A stretch of DNA of 9,990 nt, from positions 1 through 9,990 of the forward strand of contig JAFMSC010000117.1 of NCBI GenBank assembly GCA_017353825.1, read 5' to 3'. The position numbers and the translations under genes were made by a program. The notes under the pieces were generated by a model. The model saw nothing but the letters and a program-made list of their open reading frames with translations, ran no database searches and was not told the DNA's origin. This DNA is from Hyphomicrobiaceae bacterium (GTDB taxonomy: Bacteria; Pseudomonadota; Alphaproteobacteria; Rhizobiales; Hyphomicrobiaceae). Of the stretch, positions 1 to 7,248 are shown piece after piece (the first letter of the stretch is position 1; each line of letters opens with the position of its first letter).

Positions 1-2216
1 ACCGCGTCCTGCAGCACGGGCGCAGCCGCCGCGAGCGCGGCAACGCGCAAGCCGCCGGCATGGACCCACGTGCCCGTTGCGAGCTTGAAGTTTTCGGCCA
101 CGCGGCCATCGAACAGGAGGCCCTTCGACAGGTCGTCAGGATCGGCGAGGCGCACCGCGTCGCCGATGCGGTAAAAACCGTCGTCGTCGAAGGCGTCCCG
201 TGTCAGGTCAGGCCGGCTCCAGTAGCCCGGAAAGACGCTGGGGCCGCGCACCCGCACCTCCAGCTTCCCGTCCGACGGCACCAGCCTCAAGGTTACGCCC
301 GGCGGCGGCAGGCCGATGGCGCCGGCACGCTCGATGATGCGGTGGCCGCAGGCGGCGAGGGGCGCGGTCTCGGTGGAGCCCCAGCTCGAGACCATCGGCA
401 CCCGCGCGCCGGTGGTGCGGATGGAGACGGCCTCCAGCCGGTCCCACAGGTCCTGCGAGAGCGCCGCCGCAGCGTAGAAGATGAGCGTAAGGTCGGCAAA
501 GAAGCTCTTCGCCAGCTTCTCGTCCTTCTCCAGATACGGCAGCAGCGCGGCGTAGCCGGCCGGCACGTTGAAGTAAACGGTGGGCGAGACCTCGGCAAGG
601 TTGCGCACGGTGTGCTCGATCTGGCCCGGAGCCGGCCGTCCGGCGTCGATGTACAGGGTGCCGGCCTGGGCGAGCACCAGGTTGACGTTGTGGTTGCCGC
701 CGAAGGTGTGGTTCCAGGGCAGCCAGTCGACCAGCACCGGAGGGCGTGCCTTGAGGAATGGCCAAGCCTGCTCCAGCATCATCTGATTGGCGCACATCAT
801 CCGGTGCGTGTTGATGACGCCCTTCGGCACGCCGGTGGAGCCGGAGGTGAACAGCACCTTGGCCACGGTATCGGGCCCCACGGCATCGAACGCCCGCTCA
901 ACAGCCGCCGTCGGCGTCACCGCCAGTACCTCCGGCAGCAGCGAGGCTCGCGCACCTTCCGGCGGATCGGCGCCGACGATCACCTCACAGTCGCGGAGAT
1001 CGAGGGCAGCGAACGCCTTGGCGAAGGCCTTGCCGCTGGTCGCGTAGATCGCTCCCGGACGGATCGCTGCGAAGATGTGCTTTAGCTTGTCGTGGTCCTG
1101 GCTCATCAGCGAGTAGGCGACCGACACTGGCACGGCGGGGACGCGGGCCACGTACGCGCCGAAGGTGAGGACCGCGTGGTCGATGGCGTTGCCCGACAGG
1201 ATCATCAGCGGCCGCTCCGGGCCGCAGCCGCGGTCGAGGAGAGCCTGGGCCACCCCATCCGCCTGGCGGCTCGCATCGGCGTAGGTCAGGTGCCGCCAGA
1301 CGCCCGAGCCACCGCGCTCGGCCAAGAAATCCCGGTCGGGATGGGCCTGCGCCTGCTGCCGCAGCAGGTGCGCGAGGCTGGTGGCATGCGGGCGCAGCGG
1401 GACGGGCGAGAACAGCTCGAAGGCACCGGCCTGCAGATCACGGCGCTCGACCAGCGGCGGAGCGAAGTCGATCGGCTTGAACCGTGGCTTGCTGGGCGGG
1501 TGGTCCGGGCGGATGCCGAGATAGGCATGACGCACGCCCTCATCATTGAGGAGCGCCTCACCCGTGCCGGACAGCACGATGCGGCCGTTCTCCAGGACAT
1601 AACCGCGGTCGGCGAGCCGCAGCGAGTGGGCGACATTCTGCTCCACCAGGAGGATGGTGAGCCCGCGCTTGTTGAGGCCGCGGATGGTCTGGAACAGCTC
1701 CTGCACCATCGTCGGCGCAAGGCCGAGCGAGGGCTCATCGAACATGATGAGCTCCGGCCGGCTCATCAGGCACCGGCCGATCGCCAGTATCTGCTGCTCG
1801 CCCCCGGACATGGTGCCGGCCAGCTGCCGGCGCCGCTCCGCCAGGCGCGGAAACAGGGCGAGCACCTCGCCCATCGTCTCCTTCATCCGGCTCCGCGCCC
1901 GCGGCAGCAGGCCGCCCACCTCCAGATTCTCCTCGACCGTGAGCGAGGGGAAGATCTGGCGCCCCTCGGCGACCTGGCCGATGCCGAGATTGCAGACGCG
2001 GTAGCTCGGCTGGCCGGTGATGTCGGCGCCGCGGAAGCGGATGCGGCCCGCGCGGGGCTGCTCGATACCGGCGATGGTGCGGATCAGGCTCGATTTGCCC
2101 GCGCCGTTGGCACCCACGATCGCAACCAGCTCGCCCTCGGCCACCGACAGGGAGACCGCATCCAGCGCCTGGGCATCGCCGTAGAAGAGGTCCAGCTTCT
2201 CGATCTCGAGAATCAT
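1..2216 (-). CDS. LivF-type ABC ATPase fused in frame to a feruloyl-CoA synthase-like acyl-CoA ligase (3' end beyond window)
   Basis: One frame stays open from ATG 2216 to the window edge: 738 complete codons with no stop, checked codon by codon. Residues 1-235 form a complete LivF-type ATPase: Walker A GANGAGKS (35-42), signature MSGGEQQ (136-142), Walker B LIMFDEP (156-162), H-loop region LLVEQNVAHS, and the usual LivF ending AYLGI (231-235). After only about seven residues (RPDHPPS) comes an adenylate-forming ligase: ATP-binding loop FTSGSTGVPKG (456-466), SSWGSTETAP (610-619), GFYRIGD (680-686) and DGRVAENFKLATGTWV (703-718). The last of these is typical of feruloyl-CoA synthases, which convert ferulate, ATP and CoA to feruloyl-CoA, AMP and PPi. 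The C-terminal lid with the catalytic lysine lies off the left edge. The start overlaps the livG stop (ATGA). No in-frame ATG lies near the junction, so a separate ligase would need a GTG or CTG start. The exact ligase substrate is inferred, and an indel error at the junction is the main alternative to a true fusion. Confidence 0.85.
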   Translation of the reverse strand, partial: MILEIEKLDLFYGDAQALDAVSLSVAEGELVAIVGANGAGKSSLIRTIAGIEQPRAGRIRFRGADITGQPSYRVCNLGIGQVAEGRQIFPSLTVEENLEVGGLLPRARSRMKETMGEVLALFPRLAERRRQLAGTMSGGEQQILAIGRCLMSRPELIMFDEPSLGLAPTMVQELFQTIRGLNKRGLTILLVEQNVAHSLRLADRGYVLENGRIVLSGTGEALLNDEGVRHAYLGIRPDHPPSKPRFKPIDFAPPLVERRDLQAGAFELFSPVPLRPHATSLAHLLRQQAQAHPDRDFLAERGGSGVWRHLTYADASRQADGVAQALLDRGCGPERPLMILSGNAIDHAVLTFGAYVARVPAVPVSVAYSLMSQDHDKLKHIFAAIRPGAIYATSGKAFAKAFAALDLRDCEVIVGADPPEGARASLLPEVLAVTPTAAVERAFDAVGPDTVAKVLFTSGSTGVPKGVINTHRMMCANQMMLEQAWPFLKARPPVLVDWLPWNHTFGGNHNVNLVLAQAGTLYIDAGRPAPGQIEHTVRNLAEVSPTVYFNVPAGYAALLPYLEKDEKLAKSFFADLTLIFYAAAALSQDLWDRLEAVSIRTTGARVPMVSSWGSTETAPLAACGHRIIERAGAIGLPPPGVTLRLVPSDGKLEVRVRGPSVFPGYWSRPDLTRDAFDDDGFYRIGDAVRLADPDDLSKGLLFDGRVAENFKLATGTWVHAGGLRVAALAAAAPVLQDA

Positions 2217-2938
2217 ACCGCCTCCTCGCCGAGGTAGGATTCAATGACCGCCGGGTTGCGCGTCACCTCCTGGGGCGTGCCCCGGGCGATGATCTCGCCG
2301 TGGTGCATCACGATCACCCGGCGCGCCAGCGCCATCACCGCGCGCATGACGTGCTCGATCAGCAGGATGGTGATGCCGCGGCGGGCATTGAGATCGCGCA
2401 GGACCTGCACCATGAGGTCAATCTCGGTCGGACGCAGGCCGGCCATCACCTCGTCGAGCAGCAGGAGACGCGGGCCTGTGGCGAGCGCGCGCGCGACCTC
2501 CAGGCGCTTGCGCTCCGGCAGGGTCAGCGAGGCGGCCGGATGGCCGCGCTTGGCGGCAAGGCCGAGCAGGTCGAGCACCTCGTCGGCAGCCCGGCTAGCC
2601 CCGGCGACGGTACGGTGCGTGTTGAGGGCACCGACAATCACGTTGTCGAGCACGGAGAGCCCTGCGAAGGGCTTGACGACCTGAAACGTGCGACCCACAC
2701 CCGCGCGGCAGATCTGGTCCGCCCGCAGGCCATCGACGCGACGGCCGTCCAGGTGCACGCGCCCGGCATCAGGCCTGATGACGCCGGCGATCATGCTGAA
2801 GCAGGTGGTCTTGCCAGCACCGTTGGGACCGATCAGCGCCGCCAGCTCGCCCTGGCCGACGGAGAAGGTCAGGTTGCTGACCGCGCGCAGCCCAGAGAAG
2901 CTCTTCGACAGGCCGTCGACCTCCAGCAGGGCCGGCAT
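2213..2938 (-). CDS. livG: LivG-type ABC transporter ATP-binding protein
   Basis: This 241-residue cytoplasmic ATPase belongs to a branched-chain-amino-acid-type (HAAT) importer and pairs with the LivF domain encoded next. Visible motifs are Walker A GPNGAGKT (37-44), Q-loop glutamine in RTFQVVKP (83-90), Walker B plus catalytic glutamate LLLLDEV (158-164), and the H-loop histidine in IEHVM (194-198). The ABC signature is degenerate: LTLPERKRLEVARA (138-151) stands where LSGGQ is expected, a variation seen in part of this subfamily. The C-terminal part ends in the familiar PAVIESYLG form. The start is ATG, 1 nt downstream of the livM stop. Its own stop overlaps the livF start, which implies translational coupling. 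LivG-type proteins often serve aromatic or other organic acids as well as amino acids, and the ligase partner favours an aromatic acid here. That substrate is an inference. Confidence 0.93.
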   Translation of the reverse strand: MPALLEVDGLSKSFSGLRAVSNLTFSVGQGELAALIGPNGAGKTTCFSMIAGVIRPDAGRVHLDGRRVDGLRADQICRAGVGRTFQVVKPFAGLSVLDNVIVGALNTHRTVAGASRAADEVLDLLGLAAKRGHPAASLTLPERKRLEVARALATGPRLLLLDEVMAGLRPTEIDLMVQVLRDLNARRGITILLIEHVMRAVMALARRVIVMHHGEIIARGTPQEVTRNPAVIESYLGEEAV

Positions 2939-2939
2939 G

Positions 2940-3959
2940 TCAGGCCTTCCCCTTGCCGGACGTCTTGGGGTCGAGACCGAGCAGGCGGCGCAGCGGCGGC
3001 CACACGCCGTGGGGCAGCGCCATCACCACCACGAGAAGGCAGACGCCGTAGAACACCTGCTTGGCGCCCGGCACGTCGATGCCGATGCGGAGCATCGCCT
3101 CATGCAGGGCCTCGGCTAGCCCGGTGATCAGGAAGGCGCCGACGATCGGGCCGATCAGGGTGCCGAGTCCGCCGATGATCGGCCCCAGGATCAGCTCGAT
3201 CGAGCGGCCGATAGTGAACACCTGCTCGGGAAACAGGTTGTTGTAGTAGAAGGCGAAGAAGATGCCGGCGAGCGACGTCATGGCGGCCGAGAGGACCACC
3301 GCATACATCTTGTAGCGGAAGGTGTTCACGCCAAGCGCGCGCGCCGCGTCCTCGTCCTCCCGAATCGCCTGCCAATAGTAGCCCGCGCGGCTCTTCAGCA
3401 GCAGGCGACAGACGAGGAGGGCCAGCACGGTGAGCGCCAGGATCACGTAGTAGAACATGCGCGGGCTGCCGCGCAGGGTCCACAGGTCGTTCTGCGTGTA
3501 GTTGGCGACCGGAACGAACAGCCCGGCCGAGCCGCCGACCCAGGACCAATGGTCGAAGCCGATGCGGGCAAATTCGGCGACGGCAATGGTGAGGATCGCA
3601 AAGTAGACGCCGGCCACGCCGAAGCGGAACGCCAGGAGCCCCATGATCGCGCCGACAAGGCCCGAGACAGCCAGTGCCAGCGGCAGGCTGATCCACGGGC
3701 TCAGGCCGAAATGGAAGAACAGCGCGGCCGCTGTGTAGGCTCCGAGGCCGACGTACAGCGCGTGGCCGAGCGAGAGCTGCCCGGCAAATCCCATCATGAT
3801 GTTCCAGGCCTGGCCCGCATACGCGAAATACAGGATGAGGATGAGGACCGTCAGCAGATAGTCGTTGACGAGGAGCGGGGCAGCCACCAGAGCCGCGAGC
3901 AGGAGAAGCAGCAGGACGAGGCCTCGCCGCGGGACATCAGCAACCAGCGTGGCGATCAT
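2940..3959 (-). CDS. livM: LivM-type ABC transporter permease
   Basis: A 339-residue inner-membrane permease of the LivM family. Hydrophobic segments begin at residues 13-31 (a run of Leu/Ala) and 34-50. They are followed by the family signature GFAGQLSLGHALYVGLGAY (57-75). The cytoplasmic coupling loop that contacts the ATPases is AIREDEDAARALGVNTFRYK (198-217). Further hydrophobic stretches follow around 220-240 and 256-285, with a final one near 303-316, before a basic, hydrophilic tail ending GKGKA. The length is normal for LivM. The ATG start overlaps the livH stop by 4 nt (ATGA) and the stop sits 1 nt before livG, so it is clearly co-translated in the cluster. It forms the heteromeric channel with LivH; the substrate cannot be read from the sequence. 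Confidence 0.93.
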   Translation of the reverse strand: MIATLVADVPRRGLVLLLLLLAALVAAPLLVNDYLLTVLILILYFAYAGQAWNIMMGFAGQLSLGHALYVGLGAYTAAALFFHFGLSPWISLPLALAVSGLVGAIMGLLAFRFGVAGVYFAILTIAVAEFARIGFDHWSWVGGSAGLFVPVANYTQNDLWTLRGSPRMFYYVILALTVLALLVCRLLLKSRAGYYWQAIREDEDAARALGVNTFRYKMYAVVLSAAMTSLAGIFFAFYYNNLFPEQVFTIGRSIELILGPIIGGLGTLIGPIVGAFLITGLAEALHEAMLRIGIDVPGAKQVFYGVCLLVVVMALPHGVWPPLRRLLGLDPKTSGKGKA

Positions 3960-4828
3960 CCGAGCTTCTTCCCGAGAATGCCCTGCGGCCGGAAGAGGAG
4001 CACCAGCACGAGGAGGCCGAAGGCGAACATGCCCTTGGCCGAGGGCGTGTAGAACAACCCTGCCAGGGCTTCGGTCAGCCCGACGAGGACGCCGCCGAGC
4101 AGCGCGCCTGGCATCGACCCGAGCCCGCCGGTGATGACGATCACGAACGCCAGCAGCGTATAGGCGGGCCCGAGGGAGGGTGTCACATCGATCACCAGCG
4201 AGAGCATGACGCCGGCGGCACCGACGCAGGCCGCGCCAATCCCGAACGTGAGGGCGTAGAGGCGCTTGACGTCAAGGCCGACTACCAGCGCACCGGCGTA
4301 GTTATCGGCGCAGGCGCGGATTGCCTTGCCAAGGATCGTGAAGCGGAAGAAGGCGAACAGCGCCCCTGCAATGAGCAGGGCGGTCGCCGCTGCGTAGACC
4401 TTGCTGGCGTCGACAATCAGTTTACCGATCTGGAAGCTGTCGAACGAGTAGGAGGTTTGAACACTGCGGGCATCGGGCCCGAAGACGATGAGCTGTATGT
4501 TGACGAGGATGATCGCCACCGCCACCAGCAGCATGAACTGACTGTGCTCGGGCCGGTTAATGAAGGGATTGATGACGCCGGCCTGCAGCGCGTAGCCCAG
4601 CACGAACAGGGCAGCGGCTACCGGCACCAGCATCAGGAAGGGATCGAGGCCCAGCGAGGTGAAGGCGGCGACGGTCGCGTACATGGCGAGAGCCATCATC
4701 TCACCGTGGGCGAAGTTGACGACGCGGACGACGCCGAAGATGACCGACAGGCCGAGTGCCATCAGGCCGTAGACAAGGCCCGTGAGCAGACCGTTGACGG
4801 CTACGTTGAGGTAGATCTCTGCCGGCAC
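3956..4828 (-). CDS. livH: LivH-type ABC transporter permease (GTG start)
   Basis: A 290-residue inner-membrane permease of the LivH family. The frame extends upstream to an ATG at 4969, but that would add 47 proline- and arginine-rich residues, overlap livK and read through the intercistronic stem-loop. GTG at 4828 gives the normal LivH length and beginning (PAEIYLNVAVNGLLTGLVYG), with AGGA about 11 nt upstream. Family marks are the N-terminal segment ending VVRVVNFAHGEMM (33-45), the coupling loop LGKAIRACADNYAGALVVGLDV (166-187), the glycine-rich ITGGLGSMPGALLGG stretch (232-246), and the tail LLFRPQGILGKKLG, which is very typical of LivH. It partners LivM in the membrane. It lies 76 nt after livK, with a stem-loop in the gap, and overlaps livM by 4 nt. 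Confidence 0.9.
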   Translation of the reverse strand: MPAEIYLNVAVNGLLTGLVYGLMALGLSVIFGVVRVVNFAHGEMMALAMYATVAAFTSLGLDPFLMLVPVAAALFVLGYALQAGVINPFINRPEHSQFMLLVAVAIILVNIQLIVFGPDARSVQTSYSFDSFQIGKLIVDASKVYAAATALLIAGALFAFFRFTILGKAIRACADNYAGALVVGLDVKRLYALTFGIGAACVGAAGVMLSLVIDVTPSLGPAYTLLAFVIVITGGLGSMPGALLGGVLVGLTEALAGLFYTPSAKGMFAFGLLVLVLLFRPQGILGKKLG

Positions 4829-4850
4829 TGTGTCGTTGTTCCTGCCGAAT

Positions 4851-4881
4851 CTGCTCCGGGTCGCTGGTGCGCCCGGAGCAG
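4851..4881 (-). other. Intercistronic stem-loop between livK and livH
   Basis: A perfect 10-bp inverted repeat (CTGCTCCGGG / CCCGGAGCAG) with an 11-nt loop fills much of the 76-nt gap between the receptor stop and the permease start. No U-rich tract follows on the minus-strand transcript, so it does not look like a classical intrinsic terminator. In other importers, hairpins at this position protect the upstream receptor mRNA or lower read-through. That would give more receptor than permease, and is a plausible role by analogy. Confidence 0.7.
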
Positions 4882-4904
4882 CACACGCAAATAAAGATGC
4901 CGGA

Positions 4905-6161
4905 CTAGCGCTTGTCGTAGGGAGCGACCGGCAGCTCGGGCTTGGCGTTGGCGGCGGCGCTCGGTGCAACGGTGACGAGCTTGCCGCCGCGGTTCTGGAT
5001 CGCGGCGTTCTTGAGCGTCACGTTCTGCCCCTTGGCATCAAAGCTGATGCCCGGCCCGATGCTGGCGTTGTCCTTGATGTTGGTGGTGCGGATCGCGTCG
5101 GCCAGCGCCTTGGGATCGGTCGAGCCGGCCCGCTTGTAGGCGTCGGCGGCGACCAGCAGCGCCTCGAACGTGAAGATGTGGTTGGTGTTGAGGTTGATGC
5201 CGGGATGCGCCTTGGCAAGCGCGGCCTCCAGCTGCTGGCTCAGCTTCTTGTTGGGATCGAACCACGGCACAAAGCTGATGGGCCCGTCGGCGAGCTTGCC
5301 GAGCGTCTTGAGGTACTGGTCCTCGTACCAGCCCGGACCCATGCTGAGGATGGCCGTGGGCGTCCAGCGCTGCTTGACCAGCTCGCGCGTGAGCAGCACG
5401 GCGTCGTTGAGGCGGCTGACCAGGAGCAGCCCGTCGGCTCCGGTGGCCTTAGCCTTGGCCACCTCGACCGAGAGGTCGCGGGCGGCCGGGTCGTAGGCCA
5501 TGGTCTCGGCGATGGTGTAGGGCATGCCGAATTTGGAAAACAGCCCGCCGATCGCGCCCGCCATCGAGGTGCCGAAGGTGTCGTTGACGTGCATGAATAC
5601 CACCGACTTCGGCGCCATTCCCGTGGCGGTAAAGACCTCCTTCTGGTTGGCGAAGGCGTCGGACAGGATCATCGGCGCCGTCGGGAAATTGCGGAACACG
5701 AACTTGTAGCCCTGCTCGGTGATGGGCGGGGCGGCGGCAATGTTGATAACGAAGGGAATGCCCTTCTGCTCCGCTACCTGGGCGATGGCTGTGCTCTGGC
5801 CGGAGTCGAAGGCGCCGACCAGAAGCTGGGCCCCCTCGTTGATCAGGCGCTCCGCGCGGGCGCGCGCCACGTCGGGGCTGGATTCGGTATCGCCGTTCAT
5901 GATCTCGAGCGGCGGCAGGCCGAGTCCCTTGAGGATGTCTCCGGTGATCCCCACGCCACGGTGGCAGTCCTGCCCGATGCCGGCCTGCACGCCCGAGCGG
6001 GGCAACAGCACGCCGACCTTCAGCGCCGCACCCTGGGCATGAATGACGCTGAAGGGGCTCGCGCCAGCGACCGCGCCCGCGGCGCCCGCGGCCGCCACGA
6101 AGGTGCGGCGTGTAATGCTGGTAAGTTGGTGGCGATTTTCGCGAGGAGAGTCGTTCGTCAT
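4905..6161 (-). CDS. ABC transporter periplasmic substrate-binding protein, LivK type, Tat-exported
   Basis: A 418-residue type I periplasmic binding protein (Peripla_BP_6/LivK family) that captures the ligand and presents it to LivHM. The ATG at 6161 is chosen because AAGGAAGG lies just upstream and the protein then begins with a proper export signal. The open frame reaches back to 6296, but that extra stretch looks like leader. The signal carries a twin-arginine motif, SITRRTF (15-21), then AAAGAAGAVAGASPFSVIHAQG, with cleavage likely near residue 43. This implies export of a folded protein by the Tat pathway. The mature part starts LKVGVLLPRSGVQAGIGQD and has the usual INEGAQLLVGAFDSGQS and TTNIKDNASIGPGISFD elements. 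It is first in the operon and divergent from tetR. Homologues bind amino acids, aromatic acids, amides or urea; an aromatic acid is favoured here only because of the downstream ligase. Confidence 0.92.
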   Translation of the reverse strand: MTNDSPRENRHQLTSITRRTFVAAAGAAGAVAGASPFSVIHAQGAALKVGVLLPRSGVQAGIGQDCHRGVGITGDILKGLGLPPLEIMNGDTESSPDVARARAERLINEGAQLLVGAFDSGQSTAIAQVAEQKGIPFVINIAAAPPITEQGYKFVFRNFPTAPMILSDAFANQKEVFTATGMAPKSVVFMHVNDTFGTSMAGAIGGLFSKFGMPYTIAETMAYDPAARDLSVEVAKAKATGADGLLLVSRLNDAVLLTRELVKQRWTPTAILSMGPGWYEDQYLKTLGKLADGPISFVPWFDPNKKLSQQLEAALAKAHPGINLNTNHIFTFEALLVAADAYKRAGSTDPKALADAIRTTNIKDNASIGPGISFDAKGQNVTLKNAAIQNRGGKLVTVAPSAAANAKPELPVAPYDKR

Positions 6162-6247
6162 GGCGCCTTCCTTGCCGTCCCCAGAAATTCTCGTTGTTCC
6201 CGGCGGCTCCGGAGCAATTCCGTGGAGCGCATCGGGTTTAGCATTCC

Positions 6248-6261
6248 ATACCATTGGGTAT
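6248..6261. promoter_or_regulatory. Candidate TetR operator 1 (ATACC-N4-GGTAT), livK side
   Basis: A perfect 5-bp inverted repeat ATACC ATTG GGTAT, centred about 94 nt upstream of the livK start codon. It overlaps a second, offset inverted repeat TTGGG TATT CCCAA (6254-6267) with flanking CC/GG (6251-6270). It has the same half-site layout as the palindrome at 6384-6397. If bound, it would cover the candidate livK promoter spacer and could repress the importer operon. Binding by the neighbouring regulator is inferred. Confidence 0.45.
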
Positions 6262-6383
6262 TCCCAAAGGCATTGCTCTTTGCTGTCTCCGAGCAACTCG
6301 CTACTGTGCTACGTTACGTGGTTAGGTTACGCAAATCCCACGCACGCGGCTCGATCCCGAGCGCTCTTGCAGCCAAAGACGAC

Positions 6384-6397
6384 ATACTCGTCAGTAT
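6384..6397. promoter_or_regulatory. Candidate TetR operator 2 (ATACT-N4-AGTAT)
   Basis: A perfect inverted repeat ATACT CGTC AGTAT, which extends one more base pair on each side to CATACT CGTC AGTATG (6383-6398). It matches site 1 in arm length, spacer length and core (ATACY-N4-RGTAT) and lies about 136 bp from it, centre to centre. It is about 180 nt upstream of the tetR start, so it may serve autoregulation or DNA looping. The role is inferred from symmetry and position. Confidence 0.45.
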
Positions 6398-6578
6398 GGA
6401 GTCAAGACGAACATGACGTGCGCAAAGGTCGCAATGCCGGCTGTTGCGCGACGGACGCATGGCGATCCACCATCCGGCCAAGCTTCTCGGTGGAACGTCG
6501 CCCGGGTCAGATCCGGCGCCGCTCGGAGCTAAGTCCAGTTCGATGCGCATCACCCAGCCCACAGCGCCAAGGAGCCTC

Positions 6579-7217
6579 ATGGTCCGTGCCAATCCCGGAC
6601 GCGCAGCCAAAGCGCGCAACGATGTCAAAGCCAGCGCACTGACCGTCGAGGACTGGGTCACGGCCGCCAACGACCTTCTCGCAAGCGAGAACATTCGCGG
6701 TGTGCAGATTCAAGCGCTTTGCCTGAAGCTCAAAGTGACCAAGGGCAGCTTCTATTGGCATTTTTCGAGCCGCGAGGATCTGCTGCGCGCCCTGCTGAAC
6801 TCCTGGCGGCGGCGCATGACCCTCAACATCTACAACAAGCTCGGGCGTGTCTCCGCCGGCGCGGTCAGCACCTTGCGGGCGTTGCTGGCGCTGCCGCGCA
6901 AGAAGTTTTCTGCAGCCGGCGCCGCCATTGAGATGAGCATTCGCGACTGGGGCCGCAGAGAGCGGCTCGCGCACGATGCCCTCAAGGAAGTCGATGAGAT
7001 TCGGCTCAGATCCTTTGAGCAGAGCTTCCAGAGCCTCGGGTTCTCGGTCCGCGAGGCGAGAATCAGGGGATACATCGCCTATGCGATCATGATGGGGGAC
7101 TCGATGCTCAAGGAAACCCTGCGCGAGGAGATCGCGACCGAGGAGTTTGTAGAGCTCGCCGTGCGACTGCTTGCTCCCACTGCGACTGTGTCTGCGGATA
7201 CAGGCCGCCATGAGTAA
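6579..7217 (+). CDS. TetR/AcrR-family transcriptional regulator
   Basis: A 212-residue dimeric DNA-binding repressor of TetR type. The start at 6579 is favoured over in-frame ATGs at 6444 and 6543 because AAGGAG sits 6 nt upstream and the length is then normal for the family. The N-terminal domain begins after a basic arm. It has a first helix TVEDWVTAANDLLASENI (22-39) and a helix-turn-helix VQIQALCLKLKVTKGSFYWHF (42-62), whose VTKGSFYWHF ending is the classical TetR recognition-helix pattern. The rest is the variable helical ligand-binding part and gives no ligand clue. It is divergent from the importer operon and is followed after 31 nt by the broken TRAP receptor gene on the same strand. 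It probably controls the liv-ligase operon, with an aromatic acid or its CoA thioester as inducer. That is an inference from position. Confidence 0.93.
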   Translation: MVRANPGRAAKARNDVKASALTVEDWVTAANDLLASENIRGVQIQALCLKLKVTKGSFYWHFSSREDLLRALLNSWRRRMTLNIYNKLGRVSAGAVSTLRALLALPRKKFSAAGAAIEMSIRDWGRRERLAHDALKEVDEIRLRSFEQSFQSLGFSVREARIRGYIAYAIMMGDSMLKETLREEIATEEFVELAVRLLAPTATVSADTGRHE

Positions 7218-7248
7218 GCAGGGTCCAAGCGCCTAGGATCCGTGCTCA

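Larger units (their letters stand above)
6162..6578. promoter_or_regulatory. Divergent control region between livK and tetR
   Basis: A 417-bp stretch separating the two divergent start codons, with no convincing gene. It must hold promoters for both transcripts. A weak sigma70-like candidate for livK on the minus strand is TTGGGA (6267-6262), an 18-nt spacer and TGCTAA (6243-6238). The first palindrome falls inside that spacer. Also present are an inverted repeat TTGCT-N7-AGCAA (6280-6296) and a direct repeat GTTACG (6313-6318 and 6326-6331). Promoter calls are by eye and uncertain. Confidence 0.55.

Noticed and set aside
60..2237. Two long plus-strand open frames (341 and 381 codons) opposite the fused gene
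   Set aside because: They lie antisense to a frame full of recognisable ATPase and ligase motifs. Their composition (runs of Arg, Gly, Ala, His) is what antisense GC-rich coding DNA gives.
4829..4969. Upstream extension of livH to an ATG at 4969
   Set aside because: It would overlap the livK coding end and translate the hairpin region into an atypical Pro/Arg-rich stretch. GTG 4828 gives the standard LivH length.
6162..6296. Upstream extension of livK to an ATG at 6296
   Set aside because: The extra 45 residues would push the Tat signal into the interior. The ATG at 6161 has a strong ribosome binding site and gives a normal signal.
6340..6380. tRNA-like stretch (GGCTCGATCCC resembles a T-arm)
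   Set aside because: The flanking bases do not form the T-arm stem and no anticodon or acceptor stem can be drawn.
4830..6416. A 528-codon plus-strand open frame opposite livK
   Set aside because: It is entirely antisense to a clear Tat-signal receptor, shows no family motif, and its size is explained by codon bias on the other strand.
6314..6694. Minus-strand frame of 126 codons across the livK-tetR gap
   Set aside because: It overlaps the tetR coding start on the opposite strand, carries no recognisable domain and crosses the palindromes. It looks like chance.
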